From NCBI GenBank assembly GCA_963921795.1, contig OY997659.1, positions 24,164,659 through 24,228,658 of the forward strand: a stretch of 64,000 nucleotides of DNA, written 5' to 3'. The position numbers and the translations under genes were made by a program. The notes under the pieces are model-generated. The model searched no databases. It was not told where the DNA came from and was given only the letters and a program-made list of their open reading frames with translations. This DNA comes from Nannobrachium achirus. Its lineage: Eukaryota > Chordata > Actinopteri > Myctophiformes > Myctophidae. Of this stretch, positions 1 through 11,836 are shown in pieces. The stretch's first letter is position 1, and the number at the start of each line of letters is the position of its first letter.

Positions 1-148
1 GAAAGACGAGAGAGGAGTTTTATATTTTTAAGGGAGAGAGAAGGGGAAATGGTCATGAGACCTGTCCGGATACTTCCAGTATGCCTCGTCAAGCACCAGG
101 GACAAAAACTGCTTCTATGTCAGAGGTAAGGATAAAGCGAGGAAGAAA

Positions 149-153
<5 letters not shown>

Positions 154-236
<83 letters not shown>
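154..236. repeat. (GT)n microsatellite
   Basis: About 41 uninterrupted GT units, followed by a short GA run (247-263). Confidence 0.97.
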
Positions 237-237
<1 letters not shown>

Positions 238-333
238 TCAGAGTCAGAGAGAGAGAGAGAGAGCGAGCAGCGGGACATAGAGAGATTAAAACCCGATTTA
301 TACTTTCTCGCACAGTGCTGCGTGTCAATAATA

Positions 334-395
334 ACCCGATATACAAGCTCACAATGTGTCGCATCCGCAACGCATTGTGAGCTTGTACATCGGCA
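334..395. repeat. foldback hairpin, family 1
   Basis: Arms CCGATATACAAGCTCACAAT and ATTGTGAGCTTGTACATCGG enclose a short loop. It is one of about a dozen copies of a hairpin whose typical arm is AAAATAGCAGATCTACAAGC. Confidence 0.8.
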
Positions 396-1809
396 GAGTA
401 GAGTATAAATTAGGCGTAACACAGACACCCAGGCGTACAGACAGGTGACTGTGTGTGCAAAGAAGCTGAGCAGTGTACATCTAGCTCGGCTGGGTTGGAA
501 CTGCTCAGCATCTCTGCCTGCTGCATGAAAGACGACTGAAATCCCATTTGTTACTGCAGATGATATCATCAGTCATATTTTCTCTGTGTATGTGTGTGTG
601 CGTGCGTGCATGCCTGTGTGCGTGTGTGTCATGATGAGCCGACACCAGACAGTGGGGTAATGGGCTCCATGAGATGATTATTCCTAACTGACATCAGCAG
701 AGAAACAGTTAAACGCAGCGGTTGCATTTGGTCTCAGGGGTAATACCACACAATGACGCGCTGATGCACATTTAGTACAAGGCATTTCCCTGTGGCCCTT
801 TAAGAGTGAATTGGATGGGTTTAATGTGAGTCACATAAAAGAAGAAGAAATCAGCTCAGATTGATCTAGCTACGAACGAACAAAACGCACACATACTGTA
901 CAACCAAAGTACATGCACTGATGCAAGAGATGCACAAACAAAACACAGCATATCGTCACTGGCGGAAACTTGCATCTCCATATACAGTATATATATATAT
1001 ATTTTTTTTTAAATTATTGTATTAATTAATGCCCTACTACGTTGTATGACAGTGTCAAGCAAAAGTGGTATAGCCAATCGATAAGTTTGTACATCGCCAA
1101 TCGATAAGCTTGTACATCTGCTAAGTGAACAAGCTTAAGTCTGTCAGTCTGGTTTTATAAATATTGAACCAATGTAAAGTATTAACAGAGAGTGTGACTA
1201 AATAATAAATACATTGGATCCATTGGAACATAGGCAATTGTTTTCCATTTCCTGAATAGTAACAGTTTTGGACATACAAGGTTTCCACCCAACAGCGACG
1301 ATATGGAGAGAATGATGGTGTTAACAGAATAAAACAGTTCACCTTGAAGGTCGTCGTCTACCAGGGCATCTGAAGGCATCCCAAGGCAGCATTGAAGTTA
1401 AGCACAAGCACTCAATTAACCTTATGGTAACCTGATGAATAAGTGCTGATGGCTCACAACGTGTAGAGGGGAGAAAGAAATTAAACTCTGCGTGTTTAAG
1501 GGTGGAGCCCTTAGCGCACGCAAACTTTAAAATATCTACTCCAGCTTTACTGTTCTGCAAAAACCTGCCTATTATAGAAATGGGAACAATTGTGTCATTT
1601 TTGTAATCCGCTTGGTGCGCAATAGCAATGATTTTCTTAATCTACAGTACCTGAGCTATATTCTTATCTATGGAAGATACTTTCTTTTTAAAGAGCCGGT
1701 AATTAGCTTTGTGGCGGAAAGAGTGCAGTTTTGATCCCACCCTGTTAAACTGTGGTGATGAATGCCTGCCTTTAAATTAGGCCTAGAATTATTGAATGCT
1801 TTAACTATT

Positions 1810-1883
1810 GAAAAATAGCAGATATACAAGCTCACAGCGCGGAACCGAGTGCTGCGCTGCGAGCTTGTAGATCTGCTATTTTT
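1810..1883. repeat. foldback hairpin, family 1
   Basis: AAAAATAGCAGATATACAAG pairs with CTTGTAGATCTGCTATTTTT around a GC-rich loop. This is a full-length copy of about 74 nt. Confidence 0.88.
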
Positions 1884-2236
1884 GAAAAATCATGAAAATT
1901 TGAATTTTGACCCGATTCTATAAGTGTCTTTTGAATCCTTCTTAAGGTTTTTGGAAAAACCTATGTTTCTATGTCAGCAATTTGGCTAGCCATCGTGAAA
2001 GAAAAGGCCCTTTTCACTTAACTGGAGCTCAGTTAGTCTGTTCTTGAGAGACTACTATGTCAGTGGTTCTCAAACTTTTTCATAAGAAGGACCCCCAAAA
2101 TGATATGTATTTGGCCACGGACCTCCAACTCAAAATATTTAGTTCCAGGGACCCCCAGAAGCAAAATTTGAGATACAAACATTCGCTTTAAAAATACACA
2201 TGTTCAAAGATTTGCACACATTTTCACAACTTTATC

Positions 2237-2309
2237 AAAAATAGCAGATCTACAAGCTCGCAGCGCGGCACTCGGTGCCGCACTGTGAGCTTGTATATCT
2301 GCTATTTTT
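2237..2309. repeat. foldback hairpin, family 1
   Basis: AAAAATAGCAGATCTACAAG pairs with CTTGTATATCTGCTATTTTT. The GC-rich loop resembles that of the 1810-1883 copy in inverted orientation. Confidence 0.88.
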
Positions 2310-2544
2310 CAATAGCTAAATAATTAAATAATTCTAGGCCTAAATTGGTTAAATGAGGGCCTGACAGTGCATACTGTTCAGTATAATGGTAATAACAGCT
2401 AGTAGTATATGTTTGTTATTGGCATATGTCCTAATGGTACTGTACCAGCAGCAATGGCACAAAATGAAGACTGCTGCTGGTTTTTAGTGTTCAATTTAAG
2501 TCTGGAGTGAGAGACATAAAAAATATTTATGCCTAGCAGCATAA

Positions 2545-3057
2545 GGGGCTGTGTCCATAAAAAGCATTTTTTGAGCAGCCAGCACCTTTCTGCCATGTAT
2601 TTCTATGATAAAGCTGTGCTAGGAGCGCCCCTGTTCCGCAGGGCAGTGCCTCGCGTTTTAGCACTCTCATCAGACGTAGAAAATAGTTCAAAATTTAGAG
2701 GGAATGCCACTCGTCAATCGGAAAAAAGTCAAGGAACAAGCAGGACTAAAAAGATCAAAAAAACGGATGCTGATTGCAACTCTGAACCAACCCACTCCTA
2801 CCTAGACTGGTAAACGTGAATTCACATTTTCATGTAAGAGTAAGACACGTGAAAACGTGAATTCACACAACCAGGATGGAGGTGGGATTTCGATTCTGAC
2901 ATTGAAGTTTACCGTTATGTTAGCTATTTAGGCTAGGTAGGCTATCGAACCTAAAAACATAAGCGCTCCAACCACTTTGGAAATGCTCTGGGCAACCACA
3001 TGTTTGATATCCAACTCACTCAACCATGGCAACAATGCTTTCTATGGACACAGCCCC
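2545..3057. mobile_element. PIF/Harbinger-like MITE
   Basis: 513 bp with terminal inverted repeats GGGGCTGTGTCCATA and TATGGACACAGCCCC, flanked by TAA on both sides (2542-2544, 3058-3060). A 3-bp TWA duplication is the PIF/Harbinger signature. There is no transposase; the 94-codon open frame inside is not recognisable. Confidence 0.8.
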
Positions 3058-3235
3058 TAATAACACATTTTGGTGGACAAACACTCTTCAATGTACACCA
3101 GGTTTGTTGTATTGTTTCATTGCCTGCCACCACAGAAAGACTTTTATTGTATACAGTATTTACGCACCAGTGTACTAGTAAGACGCCTCAGGGCGACATG
3201 CGACCTCGCCCTAAACGGCAATGGTTCCTGTTGAG

Positions 3236-3445
3236 ATGCCCATATATGGGCATTACCAAATATGGGCATTCCCAGATATGCCATTAATATTGATGACACT
3301 GGGACAGGGATCTCCATATATGGGCATAAAACGGACAAGGATGTAATTTATTTGCAAGTGTGATCTGGGATGCCCATATATAGGCATGTTCTGACATCAC
3401 ATTGTGGACTATATATGGGCATAAAATATATGGGCATAAAAGGGA
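3236..3445. promoter_or_regulatory. cluster of CArG-box-like palindromes
   Basis: ATGCCCATATATGGGCAT at 3236-3253 is a perfect 18-bp palindrome containing CCATATATGG. A second exact CC(A/T)6GG lies at 3314-3323, and near copies of the motif TATATGGGCAT lie at about 3258, 3372, 3411 and 3429. CC(A/T)6GG is the SRF binding consensus. It could equally be a degenerate repeat; there is no functional evidence. Confidence 0.3.
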
Positions 3446-4403
3446 CATGAAGCCAGAGTGTGATGTCAGAGCAGCAAACCCATTATGTTAAGATTGGTTC
3501 CCCTATATCACAGTGACATCAGAGCATGATGTCAGAGTGATGTCACAGTGACAAGGGAAGCAATAGACTGTAAAAATGTGTACTTACTGACTGACTGAAG
3601 GAAGGACAGACACAGACAGACAAACAGACGGAAACAAGCTGCGACATTTCTCATGGTATACTGCGACCTTGGGCCGCAATAACGACTAATGAGGGGTCAT
3701 CAGTATCACACGTTTTAATCAGCTTAATCAGGACACATCGAAAGCTTGGATGTTGAGTTTGTCGACTCTCACCACCCTATAATCGAGAGTGAAAACACTG
3801 TGCTCAAATCCAGAAATTCACTCATATCCGACTTGTGTTAGATGGCATTTAGGATATAGGAGATATTTGAAGACATTAATGTCATAACTGCATAGTGCCA
3901 CGGGCACTATTGTAACAAAATCCAGCAGAAAATTAAAGATAACTGGAGAAGCATTAATGGAGACTTAATTTCAGAGGCAGTCGGTGAGAAGAGGACAACC
4001 GCCTCGTATTTACGAGTTTGAAAATGTCAAGCGCTACGCAGAGAAACCACCGCGGATCCATCAATCAACTGCCAGACATGTGAATTACTCCAGAGGACCT
4101 GTCAGCTACTAACGCACAGGATGGGCTCTATTGTACATCACACGGTAAAATCCTCACTGTTCATTTTACTCCAAGAGTGTACAAATGGGCCCAACGCTCA
4201 CTGAGGATTTTTCTGTGCAGACCTAGACAAGAACATTACTTGCAGGGGAACAAAAACATATCGCTGCTCCACTGTCTTATGGGCATACTTCTAAAGGGCT
4301 GTCACAGACTCATAAATGTACGTACGCACTTAAAATAACCGATGTTAACCCAATATAACCATGACAGTTTTCCTATACAACTCTAATGGAAAGGCAGTAA
4401 GGT

Positions 4404-5429
4404 AGTCCCTCCAGAAAAACGGGCTATGCGGGCTGAAATCCTTGATTTTTGGGGGGAAAATCTTTGATTATGCGGTGAATTATGCAGGGTTTTTATGTGA
4501 ATTTATGCTGTGAAAATGCGAAATATGCGGGAACTTGTTAAAGTTGCGAGAAAATGAGAAATGATGCGAAATATGCGGGAACTTAAAAAACATATTTATA
4601 TATACAGTATATATATAATAAAAATTGATAACTATTAATTAATTGAACCACTTTAATATACAGTACACTGGCTATTTGGAAATAGACAATCTACAAGCTC
4701 ACAACATATCACTAAAGAGACATGTGTATATCTGCTATTTTCAAAGTAGTCAAAACACAAAGTTAAGGGTCCTTGAGTGAATTGAGAAATGCAAAATAGA
4801 CTTTTGACTGCCTTTCATTTTCAAGGCAAAAAAGCAAACCTTTGTCAAATATCTGCCATTTAATTACCTTAATAGGCTATTCAAGGCAAAAATAATTACC
4901 CTATGGCCTATGTCATTGCTAAGGATACAGCTCACTGCTAAAGCAAAACTCCTGTTTATTTATGTGGTTTTGCTCTCTCTAAAGGGATTTAAGGGATTCA
5001 AATGTTATGCGTTCAATTGCTGTTCCTATCTGATCCATGGAATACTGTGTTCTACTTTTGTAGGAGGTGCTCGTTTGCTTTGAACGGCAACGTTTCAAAC
5101 GGAGTGCAATGGAGACGTCAAAACAAGTAGGATAAACTTTAATTTGTTGTTTCTTCAAGTTTGATGGAGCAGCAGGTTAATTTAGGCTACAGTGTTGAGC
5201 AAGGGAGGACCGAGGAAGAGTGTCTTATGCCTGCCTCTGTCTGCCTGCACAGTGCAGATCCTCGCGGTGCAGCGAGTGCACGCACACACGCACCGCACGC
5301 AATCGCACGGCACAGACACACACACCCACAGGGATTGTGAAATCATGCGAGCCCCCGCATAATCAGCTGCATTTATTGATTATTGCGGGAAATGATGCGA
5401 TCGCATAATCACGTTTTTCTGGAGGGTCT
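4404..5429. mobile_element. hAT-like non-autonomous element (1,026 bp)
   Basis: Ends AGTCCCTCCAGAAAAACG and CGTTTTTCTGGAGGGTCT are inverted repeats with one mismatch in 18. Flanks AGTAAGGT (4396-4403) and AGTAAGGC (5430-5437) are an 8-bp duplication with one mismatch. The interior is rich in the words TGCGAAATATGCGGGAA and holds a family-1 hairpin at 4677-4742. No transposase. Confidence 0.82.
4677..4742. repeat. foldback hairpin, family 1 (diverged)
   Basis: AATAGACAATCTACAAGCTC is followed by a diverged second arm ending ATATCTGCTATTT, inside the hAT-like element 4404-5429. Confidence 0.65.
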
Positions 5430-5519
5430 AGTAAGGCACTCCCCATTGAGAAAAATCCGTAAAGGAGAAGTAGTGGGCGTATCAAATTGTGTGAAGGGAT
5501 GTGTTTATGACATACAGTA

Positions 5520-5849
5520 GCCTAGTGTCTCTCAAACATAAAGTCTGGGTCACAGACCTGGTATTATGGAACATGAGTGAAAAAGAATTGTAATAATAAT
5601 CCACTTTCCAACAAAAAAACTAAATACATATAAATCAATAACAATATCACTGTAAAAAGATATAATGTATATAGCAGATTTACAAGCTACAATGCCACAT
5701 TGATGTGACATGACGGGTTGTGAGCTATTTTTTTATTTTTTTTAAGTAGGGCTCAAGTGATTAATTCATAATATATTTTGTAAGTTTGGGTCCGGGGAAC
5801 ACACCAAATGTATTTTTGGTCTCGAGCTGAAACGGTTTGGGAAGCCCTG
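5520..5849. mobile_element. hAT-like MITE (diverged)
   Basis: Left end CTAGTGTCTCTCAAAC and right end GTTTGGGAAGCCCTG are weakly inverted. Flanks ATACAGTA (5512-5519) and ATACAGCC (5850-5857) match at 6 of 8 bases. It contains a decayed family-1 hairpin (about 5669-5733). Confidence 0.55.
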
Positions 5850-6272
5850 ATACAGCCTCATCATATGGATGCACTGCCAGAATGTGAGCCTGTTTGAAAT
5901 GGGCTGGCCTTGAACCCACACAGTGACTCACAAAAACGCATACCAGTGGAAAAGACAGGGCAGCAGGGCTAAAGAAAGAAGAAAGCAGCATGCTGCACAT
6001 TTCATACATCTCTTCTCAGACTCTAAAGGGGATTTCCTTCCTTTCTTCTTTTTTTTTTTTTTTAAATACTGTCAGCCAGCGTCAACTTTGAATGTGCAGT
6101 TTTACGATTGGCTGGCTTAACACGCTGTAGTGGAACTCCACTGACAGCTAGCAGTACAACTCCTTCTGATCTGAGAGGGTCTGATAGGTCTCCAGAGGGA
6201 GGCAGCCATCGAGTGCACACCCTGAATACATAGCTGTGCGTGTTGTTAGTGCGTGCGTGTGCTTTTGTGTAC

Positions 6273-6855
6273 CTGTGAGGCAGTCGGGACGCGTCATCCT
6301 CTCGTAAATGTCATAGCTCTGTGGTCCGTAGGGGTCAGTGTCGTGGAGCATGGAGCGTGGCAGAGTGGAGCTGTAGTGCTGGGGCACCGCCGTCATACTG
6401 GCTCTGACCGGCGAGGACGAGGACTGCGTGGGCTGCTTGGTGAGCGGCAGGTTGGTGCCATCCGCCACGATGTGAGGTGAGCCCACATGCCCCAATGCCG
6501 GACCCGCGGACGTCTGATACGGTGAGGTGGTGCGGCTGGCGTTGCCCGAGCGCGAGTTGGCGGAGCCCACACGGCGCAGGGTGGCCGGGGAGTTCTTCTG
6601 GGTGGCATACGGTGAGCCGCCGGCGGCGACTGGCGCCGTGGCGCGCTGGGCAGCTGGCAGAGTGGTGGAGAAGATGCTGGAGAGGGGCTTGGGTTCTGTG
6701 ACGATGGGCGAGCCGTAGGCACTGCCCGTGGAGGTGCGCAGGGAACCGCGCGAGGGCGACACGTTGCTGGTGTAGGCCGGCGACTGGGTGCGGGAGGGCA
6801 CCGAGCTCACCCTGCGCATGGCACGGCCCGGCACAGCACAGGTCACCACCTGGGC
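6273..6855 (-). CDS. pkp4: pkp4 coding exon 6 (residues 204-398), Ser/Pro-rich head
   Basis: 583 nt, the largest exon here, starting after ctctgcag and ending at ACAG before gtacac (phase 1 out). Diagnostic blocks in order: GRAMRRVSSVPSRTQSPAY, VSPSRGSLRTSTGSAYGSP, FSTTLPAAQRA, SPATLRRVGS, RASMTAVPQH, DPYGPQSYDIYERM and PDCLTG. Each has a counterpart in the same order in human PKP4. The exon is GC-rich and Ser/Thr/Pro-rich, with many SP and RxxS sites typical of the phosphorylated, disordered head. The next exon, expected to continue with a region just before the armadillo repeats, is not recognisable between 1 and 6272. Short open frames on the opposite strand here are shadows of this exon. 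Confidence 0.95.
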
Positions 6856-8274
6856 CTGCAGAGACGAAGAGGAAACACTCGGCTTCATGAGACTGCTAAC
6901 TGCAACACTAATGGATGGATGCCATAAAAACCTCTATACACCTGTATACACTTTGCAAGATAATGAATCATAGGCAATGAAAGTAAATAGTAAATAGATC
7001 ATTACATAAGTCTATTTAATGTAGAATGAGACGCGTACTAGGGTATGATACATTTTCCTCCATGGTGGGCAGGGGTGCCATACAGTCTCCTTGTGGTCGC
7101 TGTGTGCAGACAAAGCTCTGTTGTGACTTCACGCTTCAAATCACAACTTCAGTTAGAGATGCTTTACCAAAATCAAATGGTTTTCACAAAGTAATTTTAT
7201 AGAAAAAATGCATTCATGTCATAACCTTGATTTTAGGGTTTTCATATTCTCTAAATATTGTTACCTAGCTTGTAAATGTAGGGTGTCAAATAGAAGCTAA
7301 CAAGTTAAGGAGTGTGTCAACGGTACAGGCTTTGGGTGCAGTTAGGCACCAATAAGAGCAGCCAAAGTCCAAAGCCATGGAGCCATCATAGACAGAGACA
7401 GGCCTGAGGCCACCTGACGTTCAAGATACATATGGAATCGATGCAGTTTTTATAACCATTCTTGGTTCTTATTGTGTTTTTTCACATTTTGGGAATTCAT
7501 AATCTCCACCATGCTGATTCCCAGAGTGGTGCAGTTAATCACTTAATCATTGTGGTAAGAAGAAATCCATACCATCCAAGCATCCTAGTTGTAATCAGAA
7601 TCTGAAAATAAAGCACCTTGAATCCCGGTTCCCATGAGTAGTGATAGATAGACACGTTTGGTTTTTTAAACGTTATTGGATTTTCCACAGAAGCATTCAA
7701 AAACGTGTACTATGCAGATATATAATAGAGTGCATGTTTAACACAAACCCTGCAACCACTATGCAATTGATCCAACTCGCACCCCACAAGTCATTTAGAA
7801 AGAGACTCTTCATCTACAGAATAATAATACTAGCAGTCTAGCGTCACAGTTCACATCTCAGAATGTTTTTCAGAAACCCAACTCATTTATCAAAAGGGGT
7901 CTACAAGACTTATGGGTCAACTGGATGTCATGACCTGGGGCACTGGAAACAATTTTTGGTGAGGTTTTACCAAACAACAATGGAAACTGTAAAAGGGCAG
8001 CAGTGGCTGAGGAGGTAGCCCAGAAGGTTCCCGGTTCAAACCCCAGCTCTTCCTGGCTTGGTGTTGAAGTTTCCTTGAGTAAGACAGAGAACCACAACTG
8101 CTCCCTGGGTGCCGTTAAAAAAAGAATTACCCACTGCTCCTAATAGTTAGGAATCTGGTCAAATGCAGAGTATTCCTTCCACGTACGTCTGCGAAAGTAC
8201 TTGCCTCATAGTAACAACTAAAAAAAGGACAGTTATTCTATAATGTGGCAAATACAGTATATTCCTGGTAGTAC
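6856..8274 (-). other. pkp4: pkp4 intron 5
   Basis: 1.4 kb of mostly unique, AT-rich sequence between two confident exons. The only recognisable element is the tRNA-derived SINE at 7995-8190 in opposite orientation to the gene. Confidence 0.9.
7995..8190 (+). mobile_element. tRNA-derived SINE
   Basis: The head carries a pol III A-box-like TGGCTGAGGAGG (8003-8014) and B-box-like GGTTCAAACCC (8033-8043). It is followed by a body with CTTGAGTAAGACAGAGAACC and ACTGCTCCC, a layout common in fish SINEs. The 3' boundary is approximate. Confidence 0.75.
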
Positions 8275-8474
8275 CTGGGCTGAAGCCTGGCCCTCAGCCC
8301 TGGCGTTCCTCATCAGCGTGGCTACTCCAGGGCCTGTGCCAGGGAAGGAGTGCTGCATCCTCAGCTCCGTCTTGCCCAGGTTCTGGCTGCTATAGTAGCC
8401 GCTGCTGGCATCCTGGTAGCCGCTGTCCGAGTACGAGTTCATCTGAGTTGAGCTACGCGAATTCCCCGTGGACC
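8275..8474 (-). CDS. pkp4: pkp4 coding exon 5 (residues 137-203)
   Basis: 200 nt, entering in phase 1 and leaving in phase 0. The product reads NSRSSTQMNSYSDSGYQ, then DASSGYYSSQN, LRMQHSFPGTG and RNARAEGQASAQ. The first block is nearly identical to human PKP4; the middle is diverged but collinear (human has NSQN, QQHSF and RNSRAEGQ). The acceptor follows a long pyrimidine tract ending cctcaag; the donor is gtacta at 8274-8269. It is a low-complexity Ser/Gly/Tyr-rich head segment. An inverted tRNA-SINE lies about 90 bp beyond its donor. Confidence 0.93.
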
Positions 8475-8961
8475 CTTGAGGGCGGGAGAGAGGGGAGGAT
8501 TAGTGAAGAGGGAGAGAGGGGGAAGATGGAGGAGATGAAGGCAGGGTGAGGGGTAGAGGGAGAGGAGAAGGAGAGAGGGAGGTGGATACGAGAGAGGGAG
8601 AGAGGAAATCATAAGTGGTTTCCATCATAGACGTGACCTTTACCCAGACCACATCGGTAACGACAAGGGGACCAGCGCGGCTGGGGGTTAGGGCGGGCAA
8701 GTTCTACTCCCGTACGGCTCAAGTGTCAGCCAGCAATGTATAAGCTGTGACAGGAGGGTCAGTTTTATGATCCACAATATGATCGATTCGAGATATTTAA
8801 CATTTAACGTAAGTGGAAAAGAGAAAAGCCACAAAAAAGAAATTCTGAGTCCCACAAACGAGGAAAACAAGTAACAGACAAGGCAGTCAGTGATAAAGAA
8901 AACAGACAAACAGGTGGGTTGGAAAAGAGAGCGGTAGATAGAGCGAGTAATAGTAACAGAC
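8475..8961 (-). other. pkp4: pkp4 intron 4
   Basis: 487 bp, the shortest intron in the window. Positions 8478-8610 are a purine-rich run on the + strand (a long pyrimidine tract in the pre-mRNA) directly before the exon 5 acceptor. Nothing else is recognised. Confidence 0.88.
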
Positions 8962-9093
8962 CCTCACTTTCATGGAGAGATGACTGCTCAGGAGAGTACA
9001 GGGACACCTGCTCTGACTCGGTCCTGATGCGGTAACCGGGCGACTGGGAGCTGTCCGTCACCCGAGACTTGCCATCGCCTGAGGTGGAGGCAT
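8962..9093 (-). CDS. pkp4: pkp4 coding exon 4 (residues 93-137)
   Basis: 132 nt. The acceptor is ctctaaacag before 9093. The product reads DASTSGDGKSRVTDSSQ, then YRIRTESEQVSLYSPEQ and SSLHESEG, matching the human segment YLIRTEPEQGTLYSPEQ followed by TSLHESEG. Two in-frame donors lie 6 nt apart. Ending at 8962 uses the weaker gtctgt and keeps the conserved HESEGS. Ending at 8968 uses the stronger gtgagg and would give HERS. I chose 8962 for conservation. The segment is Ser/Glu-rich and probably disordered, in the head region that binds junction partners in this family. Confidence 0.9.
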
Positions 9094-11836
9094 CTGTTTA
9101 GAGCAGAGTGGAGGGAAAAAAATCTTCATTCAAGTTTTCTAATGTAAAAAAAAAAAAGTATTTTATTCAATTTTTTATGTTCACCTTTTTGGGGTCAGAG
9201 GACAAAGAAATTATCATACCTGCAACATTAATTTCATGCTCATGTACATTTGAAGTCATTACGTTTTATTGTCCCACTAAATTAAGCCAGAGGAATTAGT
9301 CAGGGTAGCACAACACCATGCCAGAGACTGTACCCTGATACACACTGCTCTCTTCTCTGATGCCCGCCCTCTGTCTCTTCATGCACGACAGCCACCAATG
9401 TGGTGAATGGCAGTTAGAATTAGCCCCGTAATGTCTCCAGTTAACTGCTGCACCGCGTTGCCCGGCAATCACAATCTCGTTAAGCGTGACCTCTGTCAAT
9501 GGGGTCCTTTTACAATCACTATAACAATGGCCGATGGGGAATGGATGGGGGCATGGGGGGAGGTTGAAAGCATTGGCAGTCCGCATCTCACAGGAGGGGG
9601 TGCTGGATAGCGGGTTTGGCCGGTGTATCGCTGAGGGTTTAATTGCGTGGAGAGGACCCCCTTGTTCCCCTGCCTTGGCCGGTTGTGTTGATCTGTTGAC
9701 ACTGAGGCCTAGTGTGTTTGACAGCCCCGGTGGCTGGCACGCCCACCCCTGACCGTTTCAGCACAACCTGCCATCCTGCCAAGAAAGAATTTGCGAGCCC
9801 ATGCCCACTCCTCTAGCGTTAAGAAATGTGTGTGTGGGCTTATTTGGGAGGGGGCGGGGGGGTCTGCATCCCCATCAGAATAAATTCTCTTCATACAATT
9901 ATTATAGCCTAATGTGGAATTATGGGCATGACCGCAGCGAGCCGAGGACAGTTAAACCTGGAGGATAGGACTGCAGCGTTCGCTGGGAATGATTATGGCG
10001 CCAGTGTTTGACTACATTATGTAAAATTCATAGGGTTCTCAGGCCTCGTTAAGAAATAATATTTATATTACAGCAATAACGCATCTCGACGATGGCGACA
10101 CTTGTAACCAACCAGCGTTCATGTGCCCTTCTGTAGGCATGAACAGCAATGGAGTCTTCTGTCTCTACTGGTAACTTTCCATTACAGACAGCGAGCATTC
10201 CTGCCACACACAGCATGTGATTTCAGACCATGGAGCTCTTCAACTGAGCCTCCTTGACCCTGTGTTTGATCAATTAGATGCCAAATAGCCAGAGAGGGTA
10301 AGAGAGGTTTAGAAAGAGACAGAGAGAGAGAGAGAGACAGACAGAGGGGGGTGGAAAAGAAAGAGAATGTGTCGGATGTGTGTGTGTGTGTGTGACTGCA
10401 TTGTCGTCCTCCTCCAAGTTAAAAAAGCCTGTTTCCACAGTAACACTTCCTCCCTAACCTCTCAGGCGGGCAAGGGATATGGTGGCCAATAAGCCTCTTT
10501 TAAGTCAGACCTGGCCCATTAACCTTTCAAAAAGAAAAGGGCATTCCCCTTCAACACCAGTTCCTCCAGGTTCAGGGTTTCTTTATTGTTACATCTTGTG
10601 TACGGGTATACAGTACATAGGAGTAGAATTCTTTCTTCCATCCAGACTACAATCCTGTTCCTTGTTAATTATACAATGCTACTCCGGCATACAACATAAC
10701 GAGGACCGGAGAGGCTTTGATGATGGATAACTCAATAATAAAAACTCCAATATTGATAGTCTATTACGGTGAGGCATTACAACTCAACAGCAGACTATAC
10801 AGTATCTCAACACTGACAGCACTCCCGGGGAAAAATAATAATAAACGAGGCATTGTCAATAAACAGATCTAGATTGGAATTAATTTAGTTGGGAGAAAAG
10901 TACATTAAAGATAGATGTCCTCCATCTATCATCTACAGTACAATGAGAAAATCGATGGGAATCAAACTAGCGGTTCTGATTATTTCCCGACTCTGTTCGA
11001 GAGCTAATCAAATGCATTCTGCTAGGAAATGCTGTGATCAAATGAGAAAAAACATATTAATATTCCCATGGCATATGTACAATCATAACCCCCCATAGAC
11101 TACTCTGACAGGATCGACAATAAAAGATTAATGGCCATTGCATAAATACACTGAGTTCCATTATACAAGTAATAAGGCATGAAATACACTGGTAAATGTA
11201 GTTCATTATCTGTTCCCTTCTGAAGATGCTCCAAGGATGTGGACAAAAGAAAAACAGAGACACGGGGAGGGATTTGGGAGGGGGGGTCCCCTTCATCATT
11301 GACAGGCTTGAGTCTGAGTGAGGAGACAGTATTGTACAAATATAACAAAGAATATGCCTGAGGCAATCCGTCATTGGAAGACTCCGTTCCAAAGGTTCCT
11401 GTTAGTTATGATTACTGGGGATATGTAAAACATGCTAGTAGTGCACCTCATACATGCATGCATGCACACTGACACAGAGCCAGTGGCCACATGCCGAGTT
11501 CAGCCGGCTGGTGCTCAATGATTCAAAAAGAAACTGCTTGACATTTATGTGTTATTGATGTCATGTTGTATGTGTCTGGAGTGTTTTGTTATTGTGATAC
11601 TAAAGTGTTAATCCTGCTATGATGCAGTAATTGCAGTCTCTCTCCCTCCTATACTAAAACTAAACTAGACTCTCTCCCTAGAAAAACTAAACTAGAAAGA
11701 TGCAATTCTGGGAAATTGCTAGTGTGGTTGTCCTGACACGAGTCACACCGTCTTACCATTTGAATTTCCTCATTCAAGTCAATTGGGGAAAATTAATTTC
11801 AAAAGGTAACACATAGGAGATAGGCAATACACGTAC
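9094..11836 (-). other. pkp4: pkp4 intron 3
   Basis: 2.7 kb. Apart from short GA and TG repeats at about 10316-10395, no transposon with recognisable ends was found. This is the longest stretch free of obvious repeats in the left half, so 9300-11800 is where conserved intronic regulatory DNA would be easiest to look for by alignment. Confidence 0.85.

Larger units (their letters stand above)
1774..2347. mobile_element. inverted-repeat composite with a hairpin in each arm
   Basis: Left arm 1774-1883 (starting near AATTAGGCCTAGAATTATT) and right arm 2237-2347 are inverted copies about 105 bp long. Each arm contains a complete family-1 foldback hairpin (1810-1883 and 2237-2309). The middle includes the left end of a hAT-like repeat (CAGTGGTTCTCAAAC at about 2059). 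No target duplication was identified. Confidence 0.6.
1..6272 (-). other. pkp4: pkp4 intron 6 (partial)
   Basis: Non-coding. It holds a GT microsatellite (154-236), foldback hairpins, an inverted-repeat composite (1774-2347), a PIF-like MITE (2545-3057), a cluster of CCATATATGG palindromes (3236-3445), a 1-kb hAT-like element (4404-5429) and a smaller one (5520-5849). The parts between 490 and 1060 and between 3480 and 4395 show nothing I can name. I found no further pkp4 exon. Confidence 0.8.

Noticed and set aside
6253-6722. Open frames on the + strand and in other minus frames over 6253-6722.
   Set aside because: They are shadows of the GC-rich pkp4 exon 6, whose frame matches the known protein.
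8003-8043. Possible tRNA gene (A- and B-box-like motifs).
   Set aside because: No cloverleaf can be completed, and the following body is SINE-like, so it is a tRNA-derived SINE.
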